NCBI GenBank assembly: GCA_016208085.1
Contig: JACQYT010000083.1
Span: forward strand, 1-33,245
Direction: 5' to 3'
DNA: 33,245 nt
Source: Elusimicrobiota bacterium
GTDB lineage: Bacteria > Elusimicrobiota > Elusimicrobia > Elusimicrobiales > UBA9959
In this document: in pieces, positions 13,232 through 21,651 of the stretch
Numbering within the stretch: position 1 is the first letter of the stretch
Layout: each line of letters starts with the position of its first letter
Position numbers and translations under genes: made by a program
The notes under the pieces: generated by a model
The model's database searches: none
The model's input: only the letters and a program-made list of their open reading frames with translations
What the model was told of the DNA's origin: nothing

Positions 13232-13262
13232 GGGGACACTCCTTGCGGCAAGGAGTGTCCCC
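13232..13262. promoter_or_regulatory. Perfect 14-bp hairpin between pilB and pilC
   Basis: Arms GGGGACACTCCTTG (13232-13245) and CAAGGAGTGTCCCC (13249-13262) with loop CGG. In the minus-strand transcript it begins 1 nt after the pilB stop and ends just before the pilC Shine-Dalgarno (GAGGGG). The CCCC of the stem could alternatively pair with that GGGG, so it may modulate pilC translation, slow exonucleases or attenuate transcription. There is no T tract, so it is not a typical terminator. The apex TTGCGGCAA is the same as in the H5 palindromes. Confidence 0.7.
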
Positions 13263-13263
13263 A

Positions 13264-15009
13264 TTAGTGTTCCCCGACAGTGACCGAGAGCATCTCGTCC
13301 ACCGAGGTCACGCCGGCTATAACCTTTCTCCAGCCGCTGGCCCTCAGGTTCCAGGCGCCGCCTTTGGCGGCTGCCTCCTGCAGTTTATGATTATCGGCAT
13401 CCTTGAAGATGATGCGCTTCATATCCTCGGTGTTGAAATAGACTTCATAAACGGCTTTTCTGCGGTTATAGCCCATATTAAAGCATTTGGGACAGCCTTT
13501 TGCCTTGTAAAACATCAGTTTGGCCGGATCGGGCAGCGGGTTAAGCATGCATTCGGCCATGCACTGGTCTATCTCGTCCTGCGGCGGCCTATAAGGCTGT
13601 TTGCAATCCGGGCAAAGCACCCGCACCAGCCGCTGCGCCGCCAGCAGCAGCAGGGTGCTGGCCAGCAGATAATTTTCAATACCCATGTCTATCAGCCGCG
13701 GAATCGCCTCGATGGCGCTGTTGGTGTGAAGGGTGCTCAGCACCAGGTGGCCCGTCATGGCGGCTTTAAGGCACGCCTCGGCCGTCTCATTGTCCCTGAC
13801 TTCGCCCACCAGTATGACATCGGGGTCCTGGCGGAGGAATGACCGCAAGCCCGCCGCGAACGTAAGCCCTATTTCCGGCTTTATTTGGACCTGGCTTATG
13901 CCTTCCATCTTTATTTCTACGGGGTCCTCCAGGGTCATGATGTTGATCTCGGGGGATTTTATCGTGTTCAGGACGGCGCCTAAAGTGGTGGTCTTGCCGG
14001 AACCGGTGGGGCCGGTCAGAAAGATAAGCCCGTGCGGAGCTTTAGCGGCCATCAGGAAGTCGTCCCTCTGCCTGGGTTCAAAGCCGAGCTTCTCGATATT
14101 AAGCTCGACGGCCCCTTTATCCAGCAGACGCTGAACCATTTTCTCGCCGAAAACGGTTGGGCAAACCGACACGCGGACTTCGATGATGCGGTTCTGGTAT
14201 TTTATGGAGTAGCTGCCGTCCTGCGGCAGGCGGCGCTCGGAAACATCCAGTTTTGAAAGGATCTTGACCCTGGAGATCAAGGCGTTGACGATATCGCCCG
14301 GGGGCGCGCTGCGCTCGTAAAGCACGCCGTCTATCCGGAAGCGCAGCGAGACTTTTTCGTCGAATTTTTCAAGGTGGATATCGCTGACCCGCTCGCTTAT
14401 GGCCTGCTTGACGATGGCGTTGATCAGCTTGATGGACTGGGCGCCTTTGGACGCGCCTATGATGACCTTATCCAGATCCAGTTTCCCGTCCGAAGTGATG
14501 ACGTCGGTCTCGGAAGTTTCGCCCTTCCCGTCGCCGCTCTTTTCCATCACCTTGTCTATAAGGTCCGCGCCGCTCTGGTAGAACGAATCTATGACTTTCA
14601 GGATCTGCGCCCTGGTGGAGATGTAGGGCATTATCTCCATGCCGCTGATCAGCTTGAGATTATCAATGAGAAGGATATTCGCCGGGTCCGTCATGGCCAC
14701 GGCCAGCAGGTTGTTTTCTGTGAAAAGCGGGATGGCGGCGTTATCGCGGGCGAATTTTTCCGGTAGGACCTTATCAAGTCCCTGGCCTTTTTCCGGGTTC
14801 AGGATCTGGTTTTCCTTTGAGGCGTAGGGAATGCCGAGCTGTTTGGATAAAGCCATGGCCACCTGCTCTTCGTTTACGAAGTGCATCTTGATAAGGGCTT
14901 CGCCTATCAGGCAGGGGTTCTGCTGCTGGAATTTAAGGGCTTTTGCAAGCTGGTCGGGACTTATCCAGCCTGAAGCTATCATTATTTCGCCAAGCAGTTT
15001 TCTGGCCAT
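13264..15009 (-). CDS. pilB: Type IV pilus / type II secretion assembly ATPase (PilB/GspE)
   Basis: A 581-residue hexameric ATPase that drives pilin addition at the cytoplasmic face of the inner membrane. The N-terminal MshEN/GspE-N region spans about 1-140. The ATPase core carries Walker A GPTGSGKT (333-340), the Asp box TLEDPVE (about 359-365), Walker B DPDVILVGEVRD (395-406) and the His box STLHTN (425-430). A zinc site is formed by CPDC (C466, C469) and CPKC (C506, C509), typical of PilB/GspE and absent from PilT, so this is the extension-type ATPase. No clear Shine-Dalgarno precedes the ATG at 15009; a heptamer array lies immediately upstream. No PilT-type retraction ATPase is in the window. 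gspE is an equally valid name. Confidence 0.95.
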   Translation of the reverse strand: MARKLLGEIMIASGWISPDQLAKALKFQQQNPCLIGEALIKMHFVNEEQVAMALSKQLGIPYASKENQILNPEKGQGLDKVLPEKFARDNAAIPLFTENNLLAVAMTDPANILLIDNLKLISGMEIMPYISTRAQILKVIDSFYQSGADLIDKVMEKSGDGKGETSETDVITSDGKLDLDKVIIGASKGAQSIKLINAIVKQAISERVSDIHLEKFDEKVSLRFRIDGVLYERSAPPGDIVNALISRVKILSKLDVSERRLPQDGSYSIKYQNRIIEVRVSVCPTVFGEKMVQRLLDKGAVELNIEKLGFEPRQRDDFLMAAKAPHGLIFLTGPTGSGKTTTLGAVLNTIKSPEINIMTLEDPVEIKMEGISQVQIKPEIGLTFAAGLRSFLRQDPDVILVGEVRDNETAEACLKAAMTGHLVLSTLHTNSAIEAIPRLIDMGIENYLLASTLLLLAAQRLVRVLCPDCKQPYRPPQDEIDQCMAECMLNPLPDPAKLMFYKAKGCPKCFNMGYNRRKAVYEVYFNTEDMKRIIFKDADNHKLQEAAAKGGAWNLRASGWRKVIAGVTSVDEMLSVTVGEH

Positions 15010-15016
15010 AAAATTA

Positions 15017-15119
15017 GGGTATAGGGTAGAGTAATTAAGGAACTCCTTATACCCTAAACCCTAAACCCTCTACCCTCTACCCTCTACCCTCTACCCTATA
15101 CCCTACTGTATACCCTACT
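15017..15119. repeat. Heptamer array with palindrome, between secretin and pilB
   Basis: Two G-rich units (GGGTATA, GGGTAGA from 15017) are followed by the hairpin TAAGGA-AC-TCCTTA (15036-15049), then about ten C-rich heptamers of types CCCTAAA, CCCTCTA and CCCTATA to 15119. It has the same plan as 5295-5409 but with the long array on the other side. It occupies nearly the whole gap between the secretin stop and the pilB start, so the G-rich strand is the transcribed RNA strand (minus). Confidence 0.9.
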
Positions 15120-15120
15120 G

Positions 15121-16848
15121 TTAGTCTACCAAAATTGTAGGCGTCACGAAAATGACCAGGTCCGTGTTCGTCCTTTGTGAGCTGACGCTGGTGAACAGCC
15201 AGCCGATTATCGGGATATAGCCGAACAGCGGCACTTTCTTCACCGTCTTCTTCTCGGTGGAAGAAAGCATGCCGCCTATTACTACGGTCTGGCCGTTCTT
15301 CACCCTGACCATGGTGGAAGCGCCGCGCGAGATCGGATCAAGCACCGTGGTGCCCTGGATCGCTATGCTGGAAGGAGTGAGGTCGGAATACGAGGGCTGG
15401 ACTATCAGCGTGACATATCCTTCTTTATTGACCTGGGGGGTGACCTTAAGCATAAGGCCTATCCTGCGCCGTTCCACGGAAGTGGACGAGGAACCGGTAG
15501 AGCCGCCCGCCGAACTGACGTTGCTCTGGGTACCCGTGGCTGCGTCCCTTGTGACCATTATGACCGACGTTTTATTGTTCATGGACACGATCTTAGGCTT
15601 GCCCAGATACCTGGCCTCGCCCCTTGAAATAAGCGCCCTGAAGATCGCCTGTAACTGCGCCAGGCTGAAAACACCGTAGTACATCCCCCGCGGGCCGGAA
15701 ATGCGCGTGGAGGAAATCGGGTCTATCGCCGACGGCGCTTCGTTCTGGGTCGCTTCAAAGAGGGTATCCTTGGCGGGAGGGTAGAACATCTTCCAGTTGT
15801 CGCCGGAAAAAAAGCCGGGGCGCAGGCCGTAATCGCTCAGCCGCGCCGGTCCCGCAAAATAGGCCATCTCGCCCCTGGAACCGCCCCATTCTATGCCGAG
15901 TTCGTTCAGCCTGTCGGTGTTGATCTCTACGATCTGGGCTTCGATCAGTATCTGCGGGGCCTTTTTATCAAGCTCGGCTATGATCTGCTCCACCTGCGGG
16001 AACACTTCGGGAACATCGGTGATGATCAGGGTATTGGTCCTCGGGTCGGCGGCCAGTTTTCCGTTTTTCTTGGAAAGGACGCTCTCAATGATAGTTATGA
16101 TGGCTATCCCCTTATCCTCGCTCCCGCCCGATTTTCCCCCCTTGCCCCCCCCGCCCGATTCACCCTGCGCGGCGCCCCCGCCGCTCTGCTGCGACGACCC
16201 GCCGCCGGACGAAGTATCCTTGGAAGTGATGGACGCTATATCGCTCTCCACGGAAGCGATCGGGATCAGCGGAATGTAATTCAGGGTGTAGATCTTGGTG
16301 ATAAGGTTGGGCATGTCGGCGGAGCGCTTCTGGACCACATAAGTGTTGCTCTTGCCTATGCGCTGATAAGTGAGGCCTTTTACCCTGAGCAGCAGTTCAA
16401 GGGCTTCGCGCACCGTGGTCTTTCTTAAAAACACGGTTATGGTCTTTGCTTCCAGGCCTTCGGTGATGATGAAATTCACCTTTGACTGGGCCGAGACGAC
16501 GTCCAGGAAGGTGGACAGCGGCGCCCCTTTAAGCCGTATGGGGCCTATCTTGCGGTCAAGCGGAGAAACAGCTTCGGCTTCCTCATACATCGGCGCTTCT
16601 TTCGGGAGCCCCCCGACCTGGACGGATTCCACCGCGGCGCCCGGCGCGCTTGCCTGCGGCATGGTCTGGGGAGGCGGGCTCTCAGCCCCGGGCTGATCAA
16701 GTATAGGCCCTCCTTCGTCGCCGGAACCCTGCATGTCCTGCATAAACTCCTTGTCGGAAGCCGGGGCCTGGGCAAAAAGCCCGGCGGCGGGGATCAGGAA
16801 TTGTTCGGCCAGAAGACAGAAAGCGGTCAAAACGCGTAATTGTTTCAT
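15121..16848 (-). CDS. Outer-membrane secretin (PilQ/GspD-like)
   Basis: A 575-residue secretin that forms the outer-membrane gate for a pilus or secreted proteins. A signal peptide (about 1-26, ending near GLFAQA) is followed by a Pro/Gly-rich stretch. An STN-like N domain lies at about 90-150 (IRLKGAPLSTFLDVVSAQSKVNFI) and a secretin N domain at about 165-310. The latter is interrupted by a long glycine/serine-rich loop (about 210-245, GGGSSQQSGGG and similar). The secretin barrel domain ends in VIGGMLSSTEKKTVKKVPLFGYIPIIGWLF and the C-terminal TDLVIFVTPTIL. It is shorter than most PilQ and has no AMIN domain that I can see. The start has GGAGG 4 nt upstream of the ATG. It follows the PilP-like gene, as in pilMNOPQ operons. 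Confidence 0.93.
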   Translation of the reverse strand: MKQLRVLTAFCLLAEQFLIPAAGLFAQAPASDKEFMQDMQGSGDEGGPILDQPGAESPPPQTMPQASAPGAAVESVQVGGLPKEAPMYEEAEAVSPLDRKIGPIRLKGAPLSTFLDVVSAQSKVNFIITEGLEAKTITVFLRKTTVREALELLLRVKGLTYQRIGKSNTYVVQKRSADMPNLITKIYTLNYIPLIPIASVESDIASITSKDTSSGGGSSQQSGGGAAQGESGGGGKGGKSGGSEDKGIAIITIIESVLSKKNGKLAADPRTNTLIITDVPEVFPQVEQIIAELDKKAPQILIEAQIVEINTDRLNELGIEWGGSRGEMAYFAGPARLSDYGLRPGFFSGDNWKMFYPPAKDTLFEATQNEAPSAIDPISSTRISGPRGMYYGVFSLAQLQAIFRALISRGEARYLGKPKIVSMNNKTSVIMVTRDAATGTQSNVSSAGGSTGSSSTSVERRRIGLMLKVTPQVNKEGYVTLIVQPSYSDLTPSSIAIQGTTVLDPISRGASTMVRVKNGQTVVIGGMLSSTEKKTVKKVPLFGYIPIIGWLFTSVSSQRTNTDLVIFVTPTILVD

Positions 16849-16896
16849 ATACCCTCCATTATAATTTGTTCGCGCGCGATATCAAACCCAACTCTA

Positions 16897-17586
16897 CTAC
16901 AGCACTTTTTTAAATCTTTTAAATTCCCCTTTCGCTTTATACTCCCCGATTATATAATCCGAGCCTATTTTCAGGATCTTGACGCCCCTCACAGACATGC
17001 CGACCGAATACATTTCCCCGTTTATGATAACCTGGTTCCCGACTATCCCCTGAAGTTTAAGCCACGTCTCCGGGCCTACCACCCTGTTTCTCTGCAGCTC
17101 GGCAAGTCTTGCCAGCCGCTCTTCTTCACGCCGCCGCTGTTCTTCGTCCCTTATCTTCTGATAATCTTCCGGCGACATGGTGGGGTCCCGGCTTGTTTTA
17201 GGATTGAAATACGAAACCAGTTTGGAATGGGTGGAGACCCCTACCGCGGCGGAGGGGGCCGGTTTCGCAGCGGTTGCGGCGGCCTGGCCGGCGGGAGCGG
17301 GCTTATTCGCCGGCGCCGGAGTTGCGACGGGCGCAACCGGACTTGCCGCGGGCGCGGGGTTGTTGAACGCGCCGGAAGGCGGTTTTTGCGCGGCCCCAAC
17401 TGCCGCCGCGGGCTTATCGTCCCCGGGGAAAATGGCGCCGGGAGGTCTGCCTCCAGGCGACGGCTGGGTCATGGCGGCGGCCTCGCTGTTTTTGGTATTG
17501 GCCCACCAGTTATAAAACAGGAAAGAAGGAACGGCGATAAGCGCCGCCAGGAGCAGCCAGCCCACGATGCTGGTAAAACTTTTCAT
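16897..17586 (-). CDS. Alignment-complex protein (PilP/GspC-like)
   Basis: A 229-residue protein with one N-terminal membrane helix (about 8-27, VGWLLLAALIAVPSFLFYNWW). A long alanine/proline-rich linker (about 40-125) and a charged coiled segment (IRDEEQRRREEERLARLAELQRN) follow. The small C-terminal domain (LQGIVGNQVIINGEMYSVGMSV... ILKIGSDYIIGEYKAKG) reads like the beta-rich homology region of PilP or GspC, which contacts the secretin. It would link the inner-membrane platform to the secretin across the periplasm. It starts inside the end of the PilO gene (ATGA overlap) and lies just before the secretin gene. The assignment rests on architecture and position more than on strong motif identity. 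Confidence 0.78.
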   Translation of the reverse strand: MKSFTSIVGWLLLAALIAVPSFLFYNWWANTKNSEAAAMTQPSPGGRPPGAIFPGDDKPAAAVGAAQKPPSGAFNNPAPAASPVAPVATPAPANKPAPAGQAAATAAKPAPSAAVGVSTHSKLVSYFNPKTSRDPTMSPEDYQKIRDEEQRRREEERLARLAELQRNRVVGPETWLKLQGIVGNQVIINGEMYSVGMSVRGVKILKIGSDYIIGEYKAKGEFKRFKKVL

Positions 17587-18215
17587 ATTTTTCCTTCATT
17601 CCCCGGCGTTTTTTGCTGGCCCGGCGCCGGGGCGCCGAACCTGGGGAAAATCGTGGACAGCTTGATAGTCGCTTTAATAATGCCGGCCGTCATCGGGTCT
17701 TTCCGGAGGTCCAGCGCGGATACCTTAAGCAGTATGGGGGAATTTTCCATATCCGCGATCCATCTGCCCAGTCTGGCGTAAGTGGTGGTGACGGAGGCCT
17801 CCCGCGAGATCAGCAGGAAATTTCCCACTTCGGACTCGGTCTGCGCTGAAAACTGATCAAACTCTATGCCCTGGCTTTTGGCGGTGGAAGTCATGACATA
17901 ACTGAGCCACTCGTCTTTATCCTTGAAAAGCGGAAGCCTGCGCTGATACGCCGTGTATCTGGTATTGGCCTCCTGATAGTCCGCGGCATGAACGGAGATA
18001 AGGCGGAGCTTTTCGAGCTCCGCAACCCTGTTTTTCACCCTGGAGCCGAGCGGCGAATAGACCGCGCTGTACAGGATGAGTAAAAGCGGAAGGGCGTATA
18101 TAAGGGGTTTTTTGAACGGTTCTATGCCTTTGTCGGTATAGATAATGGCGATATTATCCGTCATGTCTATGACAAAAGCCTTTATCTTGTCCACTAGGAT
18201 GAACAGCGCCGGCAT
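17583..18215 (-). CDS. Alignment-complex protein (PilO/GspM-like)
   Basis: A 210-residue protein with one membrane helix (about 38-54, LIYALPLLLILYSAVYSPL), a coiled coil (VKNRVAELEKLRLISVHAADYQEANTRY) and a periplasmic domain of alternating alpha and beta character. This is the architecture of PilO and GspM, which pair with PilN/GspL in the inner-membrane assembly. Unusually, about 37 residues precede the membrane helix. The start ATG at 18215 lies 1 nt from the stop of the PilM-PilN gene with GAGGT upstream, and the stop overlaps the next start, so the three genes are tightly coupled. Confidence 0.8.
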   Translation of the reverse strand: MPALFILVDKIKAFVIDMTDNIAIIYTDKGIEPFKKPLIYALPLLLILYSAVYSPLGSRVKNRVAELEKLRLISVHAADYQEANTRYTAYQRRLPLFKDKDEWLSYVMTSTAKSQGIEFDQFSAQTESEVGNFLLISREASVTTTYARLGRWIADMENSPILLKVSALDLRKDPMTAGIIKATIKLSTIFPRFGAPAPGQQKTPGNEGKI

Positions 18216-18216
18216 A

Positions 18217-19800
18217 TCAGCGTGACCTCTTGACCAGGCATTGTATACTGAACCCCGTGGCCTTGTTGCGCGAACTCCTGTCGCCGAAACCGGTCGGCAG
18301 CCCGATGCTCTCGTCCTCGGTCTTGAACTCCATGCCGCCGCCGGGGGGATTGAAGACCTTGAACTCCCCGGCGCCTTTAAGCCCTTTATGGAACAGCTCC
18401 ACTACCCGTATTTTCATCTCGCCTTTTAAAACCGTTTCGCCGGTCAGAGTCATCTCTTTGGCCGTGCTCAGCAGCTCCGAGGCGGCAAAGGGGCTTGAAT
18501 AGCGCATATTCGTAAGCCAGAGTTCGGAGGGGATTTTCTCGGTTATAGCCTGGAGTTTCGGGGCCAGGGAATCGGTATCGGCTACCAAGGTGGAGAGCAT
18601 CCTGACATTGCTCTGGATCTTGTCTATTTTGGCCTTTATAGCGCCGGCGTCATTGGACGCAAGCTCGGAGATATTTCCCACCTGCGCGGTCAGGGAGGAG
18701 ATCTTTGAAGAGATCATGAACAGCCTGGTCTGGTTGATGACGGATAAGAACAGCAGGAAGCCGCCCAGGACGCAGGTGATGTTCCAGATATACGTCCGGA
18801 CCTGCTTGTCGAGATTGAGGCCCGTGCTGATGCCGGAGATGTCAAGGGCGGGCGCTTCCCGGCTCCTGCCGCGGATGGAAGCGCCGACGGCAAAGAAAGC
18901 GGCGGCGTCATTGTCTTTTAAACCGGCTGTTTTGGCCGGCTCCCAAGCCGTGATCGGCATGGCGGTTTCCTGCGCCGCCAGGGATTTCCACGCCTCAAGC
19001 CCGTCGCCGCTGAGCATCAGGTTTTTATAGGTCTGCCCGCTCACGTAGCGCTCGACAAACTGCACCGCGCCTTTTATGTCCAGGCGCTTACGTTCGGACA
19101 TCGTACCTGCGCTTTCGAAATCGGTCTCACGGTAGAGAACGGGGTGGCCGTCGCTTGAGAAGAGCATGGAACTGGAGCCGCCCGAAAAATGGATATAGCC
19201 TTTGCCCATGTGGTCTTTGGGGTCAAGGTATGCGAACATGCGCTCCAGCGACACGGCGTTCATCTCCACCGCGGCCAGCTCCAGCCCCGCGAGGCGCAGG
19301 GTATTGATCAGGAATTCCACGCTTTTCCTCTGCGTGACCCCGAAAAGCACTCCCAGTTTTTTCCCGCCTTCCAGCGGGTAGGCGTTGAAATCGTATATGA
19401 CCTCGTCGAAAGACACGGGGATATATTTCTTGGATTCTATCGGTATGGACTTGCTTCGGTACCGCCTGTCCACGAACGGCATCACAAAATAGCGCAGGAT
19501 CCCGAACTGCGGCGAAAGGGTTATGATCGTGCGGGCGGTGTCCCAGCCGGTTTTTTTTACGGCGGATTTGAAAGAGGTCAGCCAGGAGGCTTTTTCATTG
19601 AAAAAGTCGTTATTCAGGGATAAAGGCCTGAGCATGCCCTCCTTGGCCTGAAAACCGGTCTGGAGCTTGAGCAAATGTTCGGTCCGGATCCGGCCGTTCT
19701 TGTCCGGTTTGGTCTGGGCAATGCATATTTCTTTCGGCGAGATATAGATGCCGAGCGCATTTATATTCGGCGCGCTTTTATTGATAGATGGTAGCTGCAT
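18217..19800 (-). CDS. PilM-PilN fusion (GspL-like) assembly protein
   Basis: A 527-residue protein combining two normally separate proteins. Residues about 12-320 form an actin-like PilM-type ATPase domain (GIYISPKEICIAQ at the first phosphate loop; GYIHFSGGSSSMLFSSDGHP at the second; GLELAAVEMNAVSLER between them). Residues about 336-357 are a membrane helix (YIWNITCVLGGFLLFLSVINQ). The rest is a PilN-like periplasmic part with a coiled coil (ISSLTAQVGNISELASN) and a domain with the PilN signature around IPSELWLTNMRYS. The layout (cytoplasmic actin-like domain, one helix, periplasmic domain) is also that of GspL in type II secretion. It would recruit the ATPase and connect it to PilO. It follows the OmpA-like gene by 42 nt; no Shine-Dalgarno is evident. 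Confidence 0.85.
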   Translation of the reverse strand: MQLPSINKSAPNINALGIYISPKEICIAQTKPDKNGRIRTEHLLKLQTGFQAKEGMLRPLSLNNDFFNEKASWLTSFKSAVKKTGWDTARTIITLSPQFGILRYFVMPFVDRRYRSKSIPIESKKYIPVSFDEVIYDFNAYPLEGGKKLGVLFGVTQRKSVEFLINTLRLAGLELAAVEMNAVSLERMFAYLDPKDHMGKGYIHFSGGSSSMLFSSDGHPVLYRETDFESAGTMSERKRLDIKGAVQFVERYVSGQTYKNLMLSGDGLEAWKSLAAQETAMPITAWEPAKTAGLKDNDAAAFFAVGASIRGRSREAPALDISGISTGLNLDKQVRTYIWNITCVLGGFLLFLSVINQTRLFMISSKISSLTAQVGNISELASNDAGAIKAKIDKIQSNVRMLSTLVADTDSLAPKLQAITEKIPSELWLTNMRYSSPFAASELLSTAKEMTLTGETVLKGEMKIRVVELFHKGLKGAGEFKVFNPPGGGMEFKTEDESIGLPTGFGDRSSRNKATGFSIQCLVKRSR

Positions 19801-19842
19801 ATAATAATGTAATGATAACTTATAACTGGCTGTCGCCGCAAT

Positions 19843-21651
19843 TTACTCTTTGCCGACCATTTTTATTTCCACGATGCTTTTGGGGCTGTCGACTATCTGG
19901 GTAGCGGTGTCTATTCTTTCCTTTTCTATCTTGTATTTGACGGCAAGCCTGTTGGCCACGTAATTGACGCGGTTCTCGGCCATGGTCTGGGAATTGGCCT
20001 CGCCGGAATACGCGTAACCGGTAAGTTTCACCTTGGCCATCGGGTAATAATTCATGGTTTCCGCCACCTGGGAAAGTTTCTTTTCGCTGTTGGGCGTGAC
20101 TATGGCCGTGTGTTCCTTGAAATATATCTTGTAGCTCATCTGCACGCTGAACTCCGCGGCCTCCTGCGCATCGTCGGCGGCGGCGCCTTTCTTTGGAGCC
20201 GCTTCAGGCGGGTTTTGGGATTCGCCGGCCGGCGCGGTTTTTTTAGCGCTCTTCTTTTTTGACAACGGAGTTAGTTTGGAAATCCCGGTTTTAACGCCCG
20301 CTTTGCTTTTGCCGGCCGGCGATGCCCCCCTGACCGGCGCTCTTTTCTTAAGTCCGGACTTCGGCGCCGCCTGTCTGGCCGCTGCCGCAGCCCGCGCAAG
20401 CATGGCCCTCTCTTCTTCGGCGCTCGGCTTTATGACAAGGAGCTTGCGCATATTGGTCTCCAGGCCCTGCGAATCGGCGGCGGTGACGGAAAACATATAT
20501 TTGCCCGACGGGTAGGCCGCGCCGAAAAAATTTTTCCTGCCGTTCCAGTAGCTCTGGTTGTACTGGGCGCCGTAGCCGTCCATCTTCTGCAGCTGGATTA
20601 TGCTGTTGTCCGGCTGCACCGAAAAGATTTCAAATTTCCAGGTAGGCTTCCCCAAAGGCGATTCAAACACCGAAAACTCGACCAGCGCGCCCTCGTTTTT
20701 CTGGGTGGAGACGGCGGTCGGGTAAATGCCGAGGGAAACCTTGGGCCCTTTCGCCCGGAGATCCTCAAGCTGCGTAAGCCGGGGTTCCTTGTCGTAATTG
20801 AAAAGCATGACAATGCCGCTGAGGTTGGTCAATTCCTTCGGAAATTTTATTTCCCCCCCGGTAAGGTTGACATCCAGGCGGCTTTGCGACACCCCTCTTG
20901 AAGCGAAATAGGAGTTAAGCGCTATAGCCCTTCTTATGCTCTTTATTTTCACGTCGTTTTCCACCGTTCCCTCCGGCAGGATAAGGCAGTTGGCTTTTCC
21001 TAGCGTGAAAATAAGCCCCGCGAGATTTGTAAGCAGCCCGGCGGCATCCGGTTTAAAAGCGGTTTCGTTCGCGAAAAAATAGGCGGAATTTATGGTCACG
21101 GCCCTGGGCATGGCCTCGTCCATGTAGATCCTGACGGCATCCGATTTATTGAGTTCCAGAAGGATGTTTCTGCGCATTCCGGTTATTTTCTCGGAAATCT
21201 TCGCCGCCATGCGCTCCCGCTGGGACCGGGCGCTCGCGGCGTCGGCGGCCTCTGCTTCCGATGGGGTCAGGTCCTCCGCCGCGGCCGGCGATTTCCTGAC
21301 CGGGACCTGCTGTGGTTTGCCGGCGGGCACCTCTTTTAACGCGCCTTCCTCCGGGGCGCGGTCATTGAAGGTCGCGACCCCGGAGTTCATGCGCATGGTT
21401 ATTTTGGAGATGTACTCGTTCGCCAGGGACTTCTCAGACGGCGTGCCCTTTACGAGGATTTCCATGAACCTATCCATGGCCTCGTTATCCTGGCCGTCGT
21501 GATAAAGCCGGATGGCCTGCTCCATTGAGCGGCTTAAACCGCCTCCGGAACCGGACTGGCTGTTCACCAAAGAGAGAGACCCCCACAGCACAAGCGGGAG
21601 AATGAATATCAGCGCGAAAAAAAGGGTCTTACCGGGCAACGTCTTTTTCAT
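19843..21651 (-). CDS. Envelope protein with two OmpA-like domains
   Basis: A 602-residue exported or membrane-anchored protein. N-terminal signal or anchor LFFALIFILPLVLWGSLSLV (about 10-29), then a short TPR-like helical region. The middle domain (about 170-285; YFFANETAFKPDAAGLLTNLAGLIF ... RRAIALNSYFASRGVSQSRLDV) has the shape of an OmpA peptidoglycan-binding domain but lacks the conserved charged residues. A beta-rich stretch (about 300-415), a lysine/alanine/proline-rich linker and a recognisable C-terminal OmpA-like domain (about 498-600; NSEKKLSQVAETMNYYP, GYAYSGEANSQTMAENRVNYVANRL) follow. It probably tethers the pilus machine to peptidoglycan. GGAG lies 9 nt before the ATG. It is the first gene of the pilus cluster in this window. 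Confidence 0.75.
   Translation of the reverse strand: MKKTLPGKTLFFALIFILPLVLWGSLSLVNSQSGSGGGLSRSMEQAIRLYHDGQDNEAMDRFMEILVKGTPSEKSLANEYISKITMRMNSGVATFNDRAPEEGALKEVPAGKPQQVPVRKSPAAAEDLTPSEAEAADAASARSQRERMAAKISEKITGMRRNILLELNKSDAVRIYMDEAMPRAVTINSAYFFANETAFKPDAAGLLTNLAGLIFTLGKANCLILPEGTVENDVKIKSIRRAIALNSYFASRGVSQSRLDVNLTGGEIKFPKELTNLSGIVMLFNYDKEPRLTQLEDLRAKGPKVSLGIYPTAVSTQKNEGALVEFSVFESPLGKPTWKFEIFSVQPDNSIIQLQKMDGYGAQYNQSYWNGRKNFFGAAYPSGKYMFSVTAADSQGLETNMRKLLVIKPSAEEERAMLARAAAAARQAAPKSGLKKRAPVRGASPAGKSKAGVKTGISKLTPLSKKKSAKKTAPAGESQNPPEAAPKKGAAADDAQEAAEFSVQMSYKIYFKEHTAIVTPNSEKKLSQVAETMNYYPMAKVKLTGYAYSGEANSQTMAENRVNYVANRLAVKYKIEKERIDTATQIVDSPKSIVEIKMVGKE

Noticed and set aside
13264..15009. PilT-type retraction ATPase
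   Set aside because: The four-cysteine zinc site and the N-terminal MshEN-like region mark it as the assembly ATPase (PilB/GspE).
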